This document shows, piece by piece, positions 11,458 through 25,225 of a DNA stretch of 64,000 nucleotides. Where the stretch lies: contig CM053333.1 of the NCBI GenBank assembly GCA_028583605.1, forward strand, positions 8,078,638 to 8,142,637, read 5' to 3'. Position 1 is the first letter of the stretch. Each line of letters begins with the position of its first letter. A model generated the notes under the pieces. That model ran no database searches, was not told the origin of the DNA, and saw only the letters and a program-made list of their open reading frames with translations. The position numbers and the translations under genes were made by a program. Source of the stretch: Dastarcus helophoroides. Lineage: Eukaryota > Arthropoda > Insecta > Coleoptera > Bothrideridae.

Positions 11458-14260
11458 CTATTTTCTAGGGATAATTTTTCGTAAAAGACTCTTAAATTGA
11501 TAGAGGGAATTAGAATTTTTTATTGCAACAGGTAAGTTGTTGAATTCACATAAACCATCAAAAAATAGTGATCTTTTGGTATTTTGCTTTTTAACTGTGT
11601 TTATATAAAAATTTGTTGTGTTGCGGGTATTATGGTTGTGAAAAATTTGTTTAATCAATGTTAGAGATCTAACATTGATTAAACAAATTTTTAAATAATT
11701 CGGCAAAAGGGTTTTAGTTATTTTAAAAATAAAGCACATGTTAAGATAGAACAGATATTGTTTTACGGACAAGAACTGGAGACATTCAAGCATGAAGTCA
11801 ACACTAAAATGATTATTGCATCGCAAAATGATTCTTAATGCTCTATTTTGTAATAGTTGTAGTTTATTTAAAAGTTCTTGAGTGAAATAATGCGTAATTG
11901 TTGGGCAATAGATGAATAAAGGGGCAATCCATGACTTATAGAGGTCAATTCTAGCAGGAAGATTCAAAGATTGACAAATACGCCAAAAATATTTAACTCT
12001 AGATGAAAGTTTATCAATAGTAGTCTTAGCATGATTTTTAAAGTTCAGGGATGAATCTATAATAATACCTAAGTATTTGATCTCATTGACATATTCTAAA
12101 TTTGTTTGGTTTAATATTATTGGTCGTATATTAGATGCATCAGAGTTTCCCATTATCATTACTTTGGATTTGTTTGTGTTAATTAGCAATTTATTTGTTT
12201 GTAACCAGTGACTTATTGAATCTAGCACTAAGTTCATTTTATCAATAGCAGTGTCAATGTTATCATCAAGCACAGTAACAAGGGTATCATCCGCAAAAAG
12301 GTTTAGGAATGTATTTGGATCACTAATAACATTATTCATGTCATTAAACATTAAAAATAATATTGGTCCCAGGATCGCTCCTTGTGGAACTCCATAAATG
12401 TTGTCGACAGGATTAGAGGAAAATCCATCGATCGTTGTTCTCTGACTTATGCCAAATAGATATGAACTAAACCATTGTACTGTAGAATCATGAAAGCCCA
12501 TATTTTCCAGTTTTACTAGAAGAGTCGATCTATCAATAATTTCGAAAGCACGTTTTAAGTCGAGGAATGTCGCAATGGCTACACAGTTATTATTGTCCAA
12601 CCATTTTTTCCATTTTGATACTACTAATTGCAGAGAAGATTCACAGGAGTGTTTTTCACGAAAACCCGATTGCTGTTCAATTAAAATATTATTGGAGTTT
12701 ATGTAATTAATAAGTTGAGTATATATTAATGATTCAAAAACTTTTTCGAGGTATGGCATAGTACTAATAGGTCTATAATCACTGGGTTGTATTGAATTTG
12801 GTACTTTTTGTTTAGGGAAAATTAATGATGTTTTCCAACATGTTGGGAAAGTAGTAGTAGAAATTGATTTATTGTATATGTCGGTCAATTTGGTTGCAAT
12901 GAACCCTCCGCCGGCTTCTATGACAGATTTGGTGACTAAATCAGTCGATGAATTTTTTGTGTTCCTAATGGCCTTTGATACTTCTTCGTACGTAAATGAT
13001 TTAAGGATAAACGTACTCTCAATAGGTTCATTTGAGATAGTTGTTCTTGTTGATGGGTTTGATTGTACTATAACTCAATGCTTTTTACAATAAATTTGTT
13101 ATAATTTTCAGCAATGTCTTGGGGGTTAGTTAAATTAATATTATCAAATTCCATTTTTGCGGGAGAAGTTTTTTGAGCACCATCCATAATTTCTCTAAGT
13201 ACTTTCCACATCTTTTTGCTATCATTTTTGTTTTGATTAATTAAATTTGTATAGTAATTTTTCTTTTTCTCCCTTATAAGCTTGGTCACATTATTTCTTA
13301 ATCTTCTGTATTCTTTCCAAATGTCGGTGGAATTAATCAAAATTGCTTTCTGGTAATATAGATCTCGATGTTTAGCTAACTCTTTTATTTCCATGTCGTA
13401 CCATTTATTTTTACTATTATTTACGGTAAATGTTCTTAAAGGTGCAAATTCATCCAAGGCGATAGTGATATTTTCATAAAATACGTCCAGCATAGAATTT
13501 ACATTATTATTTGAGGGATCATTCCAATTCATTGTTTCAAGTTTTACTTGGAATAAATTTTTGTTCATTCTAGTAATGTTTCGGTGCGAGATTGTGCTTA
13601 TAATATTTTCCCGTGGTTTAAACGTTGACTTACTTTTTTGATTTCCTGAGATTTCTAACATTGAATGGTCTGATATTTTTGGTGTAAGTAATACTGTAGC
13701 CTGAATGTTTATACCATTAGTGAATACCAAGTCAATAAGTGTCCGGCTGTGTGATGTAATTCTGGTATAATCAGTAATTAGTTGTACAAACCCCTTTTCA
13801 AGCATCATTTCTAGTAATCTTCTCGAATAAGTAGTCTCTTTCTTTATATTGATGTTGAAATCGCCTAAAATATTCACATTGGGGACATTGATAAAAGGTA
13901 TAATTATTTCTTCAAGGTTCTGCTAAAATGTGGTCATACTAGAAGCAGGAGATTTGTATACACATATATAAATACTCTGATTTATTTTTATAGCAATTAT
14001 CCAGCATTGTAAGTTAGTATTCTCATTAATAATTATTTCATATTCAATATCTTTTTGGAGATAAACAGTAATGCCACCCGTAAATCTACTGTGTGAATCA
14101 CAGCGAAGGACATTGTACTGTTCCATGTAAATTTCGTTGTTATTGATATCGTTAGTTATGTGTGATTCAGTTAATATAAGTAATACAGGTTTAACGTCTA
14201 TAAGAAATTGTTCAATTTCATGTTTATGGCTCCATAACCCTTGCACATTTAAACAAAAAA
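11458..14260 (-). pseudogene. LINE ORF2: endonuclease and reverse transcriptase, broken
   Basis: Three blocks on the minus strand are consecutive parts of one protein. Block 1 (14246-13923) is the endonuclease start, with LNVQGLWS just upstream and LTESHITND. Block 2 (13877-13068) continues the endonuclease with GDFNIN and SDHSML, then the linker. Block 3 (about 13060-11458) is the RT, with PSDYRPIS, QSGFREKHS, GVPQGAILGP and FADDT, and a normal-looking C-terminus. Lesions are a TAG stop at 13923-13925, a frameshift near 13887 and another near 13070. The two frameshifts could be homopolymer sequencing errors; the stop looks real. It is not functional as it stands. Confidence 0.85.
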
Positions 14261-14276
14261 TATTATACGTTAATGG

Positions 14277-14880
14277 CTATAATGAGTATGTAATTTTCTT
14301 ACCTGTGGCTTTTTTTACAGTTTGGTACGTACAACACTGATGATCAAATACTCTGTGATTGGTGCTTAATTCCGCCTGAAACTTTTTATTGTTTTCCTCA
14401 CAATTAACGCATCTCCATTGTATTGAATCCTTATTTTCTTTTAATCGACAATTTCTTGTTTCATGTTTTTGTGCACAGATACCACAAATTGCATCTGTCT
14501 TACATTCGCTAACTTCATGGCCATATTTCGAGCAATTATAACAACGGAGAACCTGAATATTTTCTTCTAATTTACATTTGTTTAGTCCAATATATAAAAA
14601 TTGTTTTTTTATAAGCGATTCGAAAGTTCTTGGATCCACCTCCGCTATCATGTAAAAACGTTTGTAAATTGTTTTGCTTTTATATTTAATTAAGAATTTA
14701 AAATTATCAAACGCATCATCTAAATCGTTTTGTAAAATAATAATTTTTATTAGTGATTTATCATCAATTTCAGTTTCATTAGAAATATTTGTAATGTTTA
14801 CGCGTGGCAGCATTTTCTTTGCAATTTCTGCCGTTAAATTCTGTCGTGTAGAATATAAAGATTTTTGGGTACTTTGTAGG
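14277..14880 (-). pseudogene. LINE ORF1 gag-like zinc-knuckle protein, 5' truncated
   Basis: The frame is open, but its first ~55 codons come from flanking repeat sequence, so the true start is missing. The recognisable part has a central region resembling an RNA-binding fold, then two zinc knuckles: C-x2-C-x4-H-x4-C (CYNCSKYGHEVSEC) and C-x2-C-x3-H-x4-C (CGICAQKHETRNC), plus a further cysteine pair CVNC. This is the usual ORF1 layout of Jockey-group LINEs. It ends at 14277, just before the ORF2 start. Confidence 0.7.
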
Positions 14881-15050
14881 GATGTAACGAATGTTGGTTT
14901 TCCAATATTCGCGAATGCGAATGGGAATACTGATTCACAATATTCGCGAATGCGAATGCGAATGTTGGCTTTTTTACTGGCACTTACAGATTTTTGTGGC
15001 AAAATAAGCAGCAATTTGGAAAAAAAACGCAGCTTCTGAAAATATTGCTC
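14880..15050. repeat. GCGAATGC-rich palindromic repeat
   Basis: ATTCGCGAATGCGAAT occurs twice within about 80 bases, preceded by GGGATGTAACGAATG. Short self-complementary words next to GGGATGT also appear at 21.1-21.25 kb and, as ATCGAT words, at 37.8, 43.0 and 44.9 kb. These may be related low-complexity repeats. There is no gene. Confidence 0.5.
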
Positions 15051-16760
15051 TAACAATTTTTATTTTCATTTAAATTTTGACATAATCTCGACATTTACGA
15101 GAAATATTTTTCTTTAAATTTCGTAAAAATAGTATTACCAAAACTTATATTTTTGTTAAACTATTAATTTAATTTTAGAAAAATAAACTTCTTTTGAGAA
15201 GAAGTCGAATTTTGAATAAACACTTAATTTGAAATAGAAATTTTCCGAAACTAGACATTTAGTCGAAACTTCAAAAATAGGACGTATTTTGAGAAACAGG
15301 AAGTTTTCGGACAGTCAAAATTTCGAGAAAAGGGCCGAAATTTCTATACATATTCAAAATTTTCAGACGATAAAGTAAAATTTTAAGTGTAAACTCGTAA
15401 TTTAGAAAAATAAGAATTACAATAAAAACAGTTTTGTATAAAGTCGGAATTTTCAGGAAATCAGATTTTATATAAAAACCTGATCATTTGGAAAAACAAG
15501 AAATGAGAAAAAGAAAATTTCCGAGGTAAAAATCGAAAGTTTCTAAAACCCAAACAAATTTTGAAAAAAAATTAAAATTTCCAACAAAAGTCGGAATTTA
15601 TTAAAAATTCGCACCTAACAATTTTTATTTTCATTTAAATTTTGACATAATCTCGAAATTTACAAGAAATATTTTTCTCTAAATTTCGTAAAAATAGTAT
15701 TACCAAAACTTTTATATTTTTGTTAAAATATTAATTTAATTTTAAAAAAATAAACCTAATTTTGAGAAGAAGTCGAATTTTGAATAAAAAACTCAATTCG
15801 AAATAGAGATTTCTCGAAACAAGACATTTAGTTGAAACTTCAATAATAGGACGTATTTCGGAGAAACAGGGAAATTTTCGGACAGTCAACATTTCGAGAA
15901 AAAAGCCGGAATTTCTATAAACATTCAACATTTTCAGAGGAAAAAGTAGAATTTTAAGTGTAAAGTCGTAATCTAGAAAAAAAAGAATTACAATAAAAAA
16001 CAGTTTTGGGATAAAGTCGGAATTTTCAGGAAATTAGATTTAATATAAAAACCTGATCATTTGGAAAAACGAGAAATAAGAAAAAGACAATTTCCGAGGT
16101 AAAAATAGAAAGTCTCTAAAACCCAAACAAATTTTGAAAAATAATTAAAATTTCCAACAAAAGTCTGAATTTATTAAAAATTCGCACCTAACAATTTTTA
16201 TTTTCATTTAAATTTTGACATAATCTCAAAATATACAAGAAATATTTTTCTCTAAATTTCGTAAAAATAGTATTACCAAAACTTTTATATTTTTGTTAAA
16301 ATATTAATTTAATTTCAGAAAAATAAACTAATTTTGGGAAGAAGTCGAATTTTGAATAAAAAACTCAATTCGAAATAGAAATTTCTCGAAACAAGACATT
16401 TAGTTGAAACTTCAATAATAGGACGTATTTCGAGAACAGGAAATTTTCGGACAGTCAACATTTCGAAAAAAAGGCCGGAATATCTATAAACATTCAACAT
16501 TTTCAGAGGAAAAAGTAGAATTTTAAGTGTAAAGTCGTAATTTAGAAAAAAAAGAATTACAATAAAAAACAGTTTTGGGATAAAGTCGGAATTTTCAGGA
16601 AATTAGATTTAATATAAAAACCAGATCATTTGGAAAAACGAAAAATGAGAAAAAGATAATTTCCGAGGTAAAAATCGTTGTTTCTAAAACCCAAACAGAG
16701 AAATCGAGATTTTAAAAAAATATCAAAATTTCGAAGAAAAAGTCGAAATTTATTAAAAAT
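15050..16760. repeat. Tandem array, three units of about 570 bp
   Basis: Units begin at CTAACAATTTTTATTTTC at 15050, 15615 and 16188, giving periods of 565 and 573 bp. Units 2 and 3 are most alike. Each unit is itself made of degenerate GAAATTTCGA-type words, so this is a higher-order repeat within the satellite. The open frames here are low-complexity F/S/K/I strings and are not genes. Confidence 0.85.
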
Positions 16761-18280
16761 TCGAACCTTCCCAGAGAGAGTCAAACTTGTCGAAATTTCA
16801 AAAAAAAGGGCGAATTTTGAGAAAAATTTCACAAAAAACGGCGAATTTTGAGAAAAATTTCACGAAAAACGGCGAATTTTGGGAAAAATTTCAGGAAAAA
16901 GTAGAAATTTGAAAGAGTCGAAATTTCCTGATTGAATATTTATTTTTTAACGACTGTCTGAATGAAGGACAAGCTCTTACCCTTCCCGCCCCACTAACAC
17001 ATTAGAAAATATCTACCACTGAGATAAAGGCTGAAATTTGGAGAAACAAGACGGAATTTGAATAAAAATTTGAAAGTTTGAAAAAATATTTTTCAGGATT
17101 TCCTGATAAAAATTATTCTAACAAGTTTTGTGAGAATTGTTTATTGAAAGATATAACAAATTTTAAGAAAAAGGCGAAGTTTGATAAAGAAGTTAAGATT
17201 TGCTGAAAGATGAATTAAAAAAAGTTGAAATTTTCAGAAAAAGTCGAATTTTGAAAACTGGCGTTATTTTGAGGAAAAAAAGATACATTTTGAGATAAAA
17301 ATTCGAAATTTTCAGTGGGATTTTCATAAAAAAAAGACGAATTTTAGACTAAATTCGGAATTTCAAAAGAAAAAGCGATACTTTGTGAAAAATAGACGGA
17401 TTTTCAGGAAAAAGTCAAAATTTCGAGAAAATGTCGAAATTTATTAAAAATTCGAACCTTCCCAGAGAGAGTTAAACTTTGTCGAAATTTCAAAAAAGGG
17501 GCGAATTTTGAGAAAAATTTCACGAAAAACGGCGAATTTTGGGAAACATTTCACGAAAGAGTAGAAATTTTAAAGAGTCGAAATTTTCCGAAGTTGATTG
17601 AATATTTATTTTTTACCGACTGAGTGAGTGAAGGACAGGCTCTTACCCTCCCCGCCCCACTATCACGTTAGAAAATATCTACCACTGAGATGAAGGCTGA
17701 AATTTGGAAAAACAAAGTCGGAATTTGAATAAAAATTCGAAATTTTCAAAAAATATGTTTTAGGATTTCCTGATAAAAATTATTCTAATAATTTTTGTTA
17801 GAATTGTTGGTCAAAAGATCTACCAAATTTTAAGAAAAAGGAGAAGTTTGATAAAGAAGTTGAGATTTGCAGAAAGATGAATTAAAAAAAGGAGAAATTT
17901 TCAGAAAAAGTCGAATTTTGAAAACTGGCGACATTTTGGGAAAAAAGATACATTTTGAGATAAAAATTCGAAATTTTTTAGCGGGATTTTCATAAAAAAA
18001 GACGAATTTTAGAATAAATTCGGAATTTCAAAAGAAAAAGGGATATTTTCTGAAAAATAGACGGATTTTCAGGAAAAAGACAAAATTTCGAGAAAATGTC
18101 GAAATTTATTAAAAATTCGAACCTTTCCAGAGAGAGTCAAACTTTGTCGAAATTTCAAAAAAAGGGGCGAATTTTGAGAAGAATTTCACGAAAGACGGCG
18201 AATTTTGGGAAACATTTCACCAAAAAGTAGAAATTTCAAAGAGTCGAAATTTCCCGATTGAATATTTATTTCTTACCGAC
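16745..18280. repeat. Tandem array, units of about 670 bp
   Basis: The marker ATTCGAACCTTCCCAGAGAG recurs near 16758, 17448 and 18114 (periods of about 684 and 664; the last has one change). Each full unit includes a less repetitive GC-richer stretch near 16965-17000 and 17625-17665 (GCTCTTACCC and CCGCCCCACTA), embedded in A-rich GTCGAAATTT-type satellite. Confidence 0.8.
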
Positions 18281-20090
18281 ATTTTACAAAAGCGTAGGAA
18301 GGCATTGATTAAAAAAAAATTATATTTAGAAATTTCGACATTTTACAAAAGCGTAAAAAGGACACTGATTATAAAAAAAAAATTTAGGGATTTCGACTTT
18401 TTTTGTCAAAATTTCGATTTTTTTTTTAAATTTCGACTTTTTTTCTCTAAATTTCGGCTTTAAACTTGAAATTTCGACTTTACACTCGAAATTTCGACTT
18501 TTTTCTCGAAAATTCGACTTTTTTCTTGACATTTCTATTTTTTTCCTAAAATTCCGAGATTAATGTCGAAATTTCGACTTTAATCTCGAAATTTCGACTT
18601 AAATATCGAATTTTTGTTCGAAATTTCGAGAATAAGTCGAACTTTCTATACTCTATGGTCAAATTAGGCAGATGACAGCTTCGTCCCACCACTCCTCTTT
18701 CCCAACAATCTTGACAGTTGGTAGTAGGATGCTTCAATAATTGCTATTTTTAATTAGCAAATTTCGATCTTTTGTTTTTAGAAATTTTAAGATAAAATTT
18801 GAAATATCGAGAAAAAAGTCGAAATTTCAAGTTTTAAATCGAAACTCCGTGATTAAGATCAAAATTTCGAGAAAAAAGTCGGAATTTGAGAAAAAGGTAG
18901 CAATTTCGAGTTTTAAATCGATATTCCGTGATTAGGATCGAAATATCGAGAAAAAAGTCGGAATTTGAGAAAATGGTCGAAATTTCGAGAAAAAAGTCGA
19001 AATTTCAAGCAGAAAAGTCGAAGTTTGAGCAAAACCTAAGTCGAAATTCCGAGAAAAAAGTTGAAATTTGAGAAAAAAGTCGAAATTTCTAGAAAAATAG
19101 TCGACATTTTGAGTTTAAAGTCGAAATATCGAGAAAAATGTCGAAATTTTGATATTAAGGTTAAAATTTCTAGAAAAAAGTCGATATTTGAGAAAAAAGT
19201 CGAAAATTGAGAAAAAAAAACGAAATTTCGAGAAAAAAAGTCGAAATTTGAGACTAACGTCGAAATCTCGAGAAAGAATCGAAATTTCGAGAAAAAAGTC
19301 GAAATTTGCGAAAAGAGACTAAATTTCGAGAAAAATAAGTCGAAATTTGCGAAAATAGTCGAAATTTCGATAAAAAAAAGGTCGACACTGAGTATAAAAT
19401 CGAAATTTCGAGAAAAATGTCGAAATTTCGATATTAAGGTCAAAATTTCGAGAAAAAAGCCAAAATTTGAGAAAAAATTACGAAATTTCGAGCAAAAGGG
19501 CGAAATTTCGAGAAAAAATCAAAATTTGAGAAAAGAGTCAAAATTACGAGAAAAAAGTCGAAATTTTGAGAAATCAAGTGGAAATTTGAGAAAAAATTCG
19601 AAATTTCGAGAAAAAAGTCGAAATTTCGAGCTTATAATCGAAATTTGAGAAAAAAAGTTGAAATTTCTTAAAATAACATTTTTTTTAATCGATGTCCTTT
19701 CTACACACTTTGTAACATTTCGAAAAAGTTGAAATTTCCAGAAAAAGTCAAAATTTCCAAAAAAACGTCGAAATTTTGAGAAAAAGGTCTAAATCTGAGA
19801 AAAAAGTCGAAGTTTGAGAAAAAAGTCAAAATTTCTAAAAATAACATTTTTTTTTTAATCGATGTCATTTCTACTCCTTTGTAACATTTCGTTAAATTTC
19901 AATTTAAAAATTGAAATTTCAACTTTTTTCTAAAAATTTCGACTTTAAACACCAAATTTCGACTTTTTTTTCGAAATGTTCACATTAAAGTCGAAATTTT
20001 GACTTAAATCTCAGGATTTAGAGGAGAAAAAGTCAACATCCTGTAATAATTTTTTTTTCAAATTGATGTCCTTTCTACGCTTTTGTAATT
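18281..20090. repeat. Foldback satellite structure 1
   Basis: Order on the + strand: terminal motif L twice (18281-18339, 18340-18397; core GCGTAGAAAGGACATCGATT with variation); an array reading TTTTTCTCGAAATTTCGAC (to about 18645); a non-repetitive hinge H (about 18648-18740); an array in the opposite orientation, GTCGAAATTTCGAGAAAAAA (about 18775-19665); then motif L inverted three times (near 19675-19715, 19845-19885, 20040-20085). The arms are inverted repeats made of a ~20-bp tandem unit, as in Drosophila Foldback elements. No transposase is present. Open frames inside are low complexity. Confidence 0.7.
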
Positions 20091-20312
20091 TTTACTCCAA
20101 AAAAAAGTAAATAAACTTTTTTCAAGTTGTGTAGTGTATTTATTAAAACGTGTGTAACGTGTTTAACCACTAAATAAAAGTTTTTAAGACGGGTAAGAAG
20201 TAATAAAATAATGTAGGGTAATTTTTTTGAAAATACGGTAATTTTAACTGCATATGTACGTAATTTTATCTTCTAATGGCAACACTGCACCACAGTTATC
20301 TTTCCTATTCAG

Positions 20313-20944
20313 CAGCGACTAAATAGACTGAACGTAAGACGGTAAGCAGTGAAGCCAGTTGAAAGCCTGGCGGAAGCCTAGCTCAACCCAGCACTCTCAT
20401 TATTTGACAGACCGTTGCGAACATAACATCGGGGTTTTTTTTAGAAAACGGCCTGAAAATATGGGGAAGTGTATTGTGGATCATTGTTGAAACCTCAGTG
20501 AACACATTAGTGAAGGAAAATCAAGAGTTTCATTCTTTGGGTAGGTAAAAATGAAATATATAAATATTCAATTATCGGCGTGCGCGCGCCGCCATTTCAC
20601 TGCAATCATGACGTGTTTACAGCACCGGCTTAACAATATTGTACACAGGCGTCGCGTATTGAAAGAAAATTATTTTACTATTAAACCAAGATGTCTTTGA
20701 AAATAGTTCTCCTGAACTTTTACCAAAAAGCACCTGTAAAAATTATCCTATTGGTCCAAAAGCCCCTAATTCTAAAGTTTCATCTAAATCGTTAGAACTG
20801 TTACGCGGCAACTTTCGTATTTATAAATTTAACTTAATCCGGCCATGTCCAAGAGTAGTGGGATGCAGCTTCCCACTACCCCGCATTTTAGCTTCAACTG
20901 AACGCATGAGACAGCATTGAAATGTTCAGTCTATTTAGTCTCTG
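20313..20944 (+). mobile_element. P-like non-autonomous transposon, family A copy 2
   Basis: This is a 632-bp element with a perfect 8-bp target duplication CTATTCAG (20305-20312, 20945-20952). The ends are CAGCGACTAAATAGACTGAA on the left and CAGAGACTAAATAGACTGAA on the right (reverse complement). The THAP-like start codon frame is at 20461: KCIVDHC, a stop at the next codon, then a stretch ending RVSFFG before GTAGGT. It shares the same stop as copy 1, so both descend from one defective source element. Confidence 0.85.
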
Positions 20945-20952
20945 CTATTCAG

Positions 20953-21642
20953 TCAACGACATCGTGAATGAAATCAAATGTTAATGCTGCCATCTGTTGG
21001 CTTATTAACGTAGCTATTACTAGTAAAAGGAAGTGGAGAATAACATAGCAACATAAATACACTTATATAAAAAAATTTTGTCATTAAATTTACAGTGACC
21101 TGCATCTAAAGTAAATCGATCCTATTCTTAGGATTTTTGAATCGTTCATTAGATCGATCTTGTATTCGAGGTCGATCTAAAAAATCGACCTTGAGACTTG
21201 AAAAAATCGATTTTTCGATTAGTCGATCTCAGATCGACATCCCTACCGATGCTGCCATACGTACGGTTCACGCCATATTGGCCATGTATAAAAATTTGAC
21301 CGAATTGTGTCTAGAAAGTGAAGTAGGTCCGACTATTTCTTTTCTCTCTTTCTCAACAGCTGTTTAATAGTCGTATTTATTTACTTCGTTCCTCATTGAT
21401 AGTAAAAATCCAACACTTCTGGTATCACGAGAACGTACACCTACTCTCTAGACGCTTTTTTGACACCGTTTTCCACGATCGTGCACTATCCTTCTATAAT
21501 CTGTGGTAGGGTTCATTATCACCATAGTTATGACCAATTTACGAACCAAATCCAAATGTCTTATCAAAAACTACCGTATTTCGCTTTATTATTTAATAAA
21601 AACAATTTTGTCAAGTAATCCATTCCAGAAATTAAGTATCAC
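20953..21642. other. Spacer with self-complementary ATCGAT-type repeats
   Basis: 21115-21250 contains many overlapping GATCGA, ATCGAT and AAATCGA words around inverted repeats. The remainder is AT-rich and I see no gene. An open frame at 21137-21367 runs across the repeat and is not supported. Confidence 0.45.
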
Positions 21643-22168
21643 CGTTGATTGAATATAGTGTATGTATTCAATCAACGACCCCAGTAAGAAATTTTGAGAA
21701 AGAGTTGACATTTTTTTCAAAACAAAAAAATATTTTTGAATTTGAGTTTAAAATTGACATATGCTTAGGAAAAATGTAAAAACTTAATTCTAATCTACAA
21801 ATGATTTGAGACAAAAGCAAACATACATAAATATAAAATAAAATCCCTAAAATTTGCGAGCTTGAAAATTTCAAATTTGCAAAAGTATCTGCTAACAGGC
21901 TCCACCATGCACCTGTTAAGAATATACTGCGCCTAGTCTACTTGCACATTGAGTGGGGGACGGGTTATATTCTTAATAACATTATTAAGTATATTTGTCT
22001 CTCAGAATTGTACTTTTAACATTTGTTAAAAATAGCGTGAGAGGGAGCTTCCGAACCCACCCTCAACCAGCAAAACAGTAAATATATGTTTTGTGGGTGA
22101 ATGTAGCTTAATGCTATTAACAAGGTCGTTGATTGAATATAGTATGTATAGTATGTATTCAATCAACG
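21643..22168. mobile_element. 526-bp element with hairpin ends
   Basis: It is flanked by a perfect 7-bp duplication GTATCAC (21636-21642, 22169-22175). Each end begins CGTTGATTGAATA and is followed within about 40 bases by its own inverse TATTCAATCAACG, so each terminus forms a hairpin with 13-bp arms, and the two outer ends are also inverted to each other. The interior is non-coding. It lies about 290 bases upstream of the ETFA start codon. Confidence 0.75.
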
Positions 22169-22458
22169 GTATCACTAATTCCAAAAATTTAACGTTAAAC
22201 ATATGGCAACACTGCCACCCCCCTCTAGTCAACTGTCAACGTGCAATTATTCTGTGCGTGTGATGTTGTTTTGCGCTTTGATTCTATGAATCCCAAATTT
22301 TGTCACTTGTCTTTGATGTGTACTTTGAACTTTTGCAATCGAATTATCTTTAAATAAGAGTTTCAAGTCCAGGGTAACAGTTTAACGTATAAATTAACTT
22401 ATAAACGGTTTTCGTGCTATATATATGTATGTATATTTTCTTTGTTAATTAAATTATC

Positions 22459-24456
<1,998 letters not shown>

Positions 24457-24494
24457 ATTTGAACGCTACATTATCCATTTTGTAACAGATTGTT

Positions 24495-24500
24495 AATAAA
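24495..24500 (+). terminator. ETFA poly(A) signal
   Basis: AATAAA lies 39 bases after the ETFA stop codon and is followed by a T/G-rich stretch, as expected for a cleavage and polyadenylation site. Confidence 0.7.
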
Positions 24501-25225
24501 GTGCTTTTATTTTGTTTTTGTTTCGAATAGTTATTAATTCAAAGACACGATTCAAAGTTAAAAAGAAATTCACAGATTTCACAATCCTTGCAACCAATGA
24601 ACACATTGGGAAATATACCACCATATAGGAAACAAAATTAACTCTTTATTAAATACACAAGGTTATATAGGGCATCCGCAAATTTGATAGACAACGTTTA
24701 GTGGTAAATCTGAAAAAGAGATTAAGAAAAATTGTTTAATTTTGGAATTTACAAATCTTCAAAGTTTTCAACAAAATATATTTAATTAATGACTTCGTAA
24801 TCTTTACTGATCGTGTTATAATTTGAAACTATTATTTATTTATACTATTAAAGCTTACCGTTTTCTAGAATAATAGCGAAGGATACATTCTGGGGATAGT
24901 TTTCTCCGCCTACCTTCCTACGTTACCGATCAGAGCTGTGTACTTTTACCATGTATTTTTTAAAAGCGAAAAAATGGCCTATGGGTAACCATTTTTGAGA
25001 AAAAATGACTGTTTCGCATCCATTTGTTCAAGTTTGTGAATTCAGTGCCTCGGAAAAATATTAAAATTAAATTTACACCATTTTATGTGTAGGCATTTCT
25101 ATCTTGAAATTGACTTTGATCATGTGAAATATATATTAGAGTGTTAAGGTGGTGACACTCAAAAAAGGGTTAAAATTAAGATTTGATAATATTTTCAGTG
25201 TAAATATACCTATACAAATAGAATG
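24501..25225. other. AT-rich spacer, repeat end near 24665
   Basis: No gene is seen. The stretch near 24665-24725 (GGGCATCCGCAAATTTGATA and onward) resembles the element end at 36785-36850, so it is a decayed member of a dispersed family whose termini read like TATACAGGGTGT. Confidence 0.4.

Larger units (their letters stand above)
11278..14880 (-). mobile_element. Decayed LINE with two ORFs, CR1/Jockey-like
   Basis: This is a minus-strand non-LTR retrotransposon. The 3' end is a trinucleotide run (TAG on the + strand, about 11278-11302), followed inward by a ~155-bp 3' UTR. ORF2 carries apurinic endonuclease and reverse transcriptase and ends shortly after the RT with no RNase H, as in CR1 and Jockey groups. 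ORF1 encodes zinc knuckles. The 5' end appears truncated within ORF1, because upstream of about 14880 the sequence becomes an unrelated GCGAATGC-rich repeat. No target duplication could be fixed. Confidence 0.8.

Noticed and set aside
19036..19443. Open frame of 135 codons rich in FSKFR, EIST and NFDF-like strings; similar frames at 15.7, 16.3, 18.3, 49.6 and 62.8-63.8 kb
   Set aside because: These are translations of the ~20-bp satellite, low complexity and repeated in several frames and on both strands. They are by-products, not repeat proteins.
18775..19665. CRISPR-like appearance of regularly spaced GTCGAAATTTCGAG words
   Set aside because: Spacers are only a few A-rich bases, the repeats are degenerate, and the context is a eukaryotic genome with introns. 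It is a tandem satellite.
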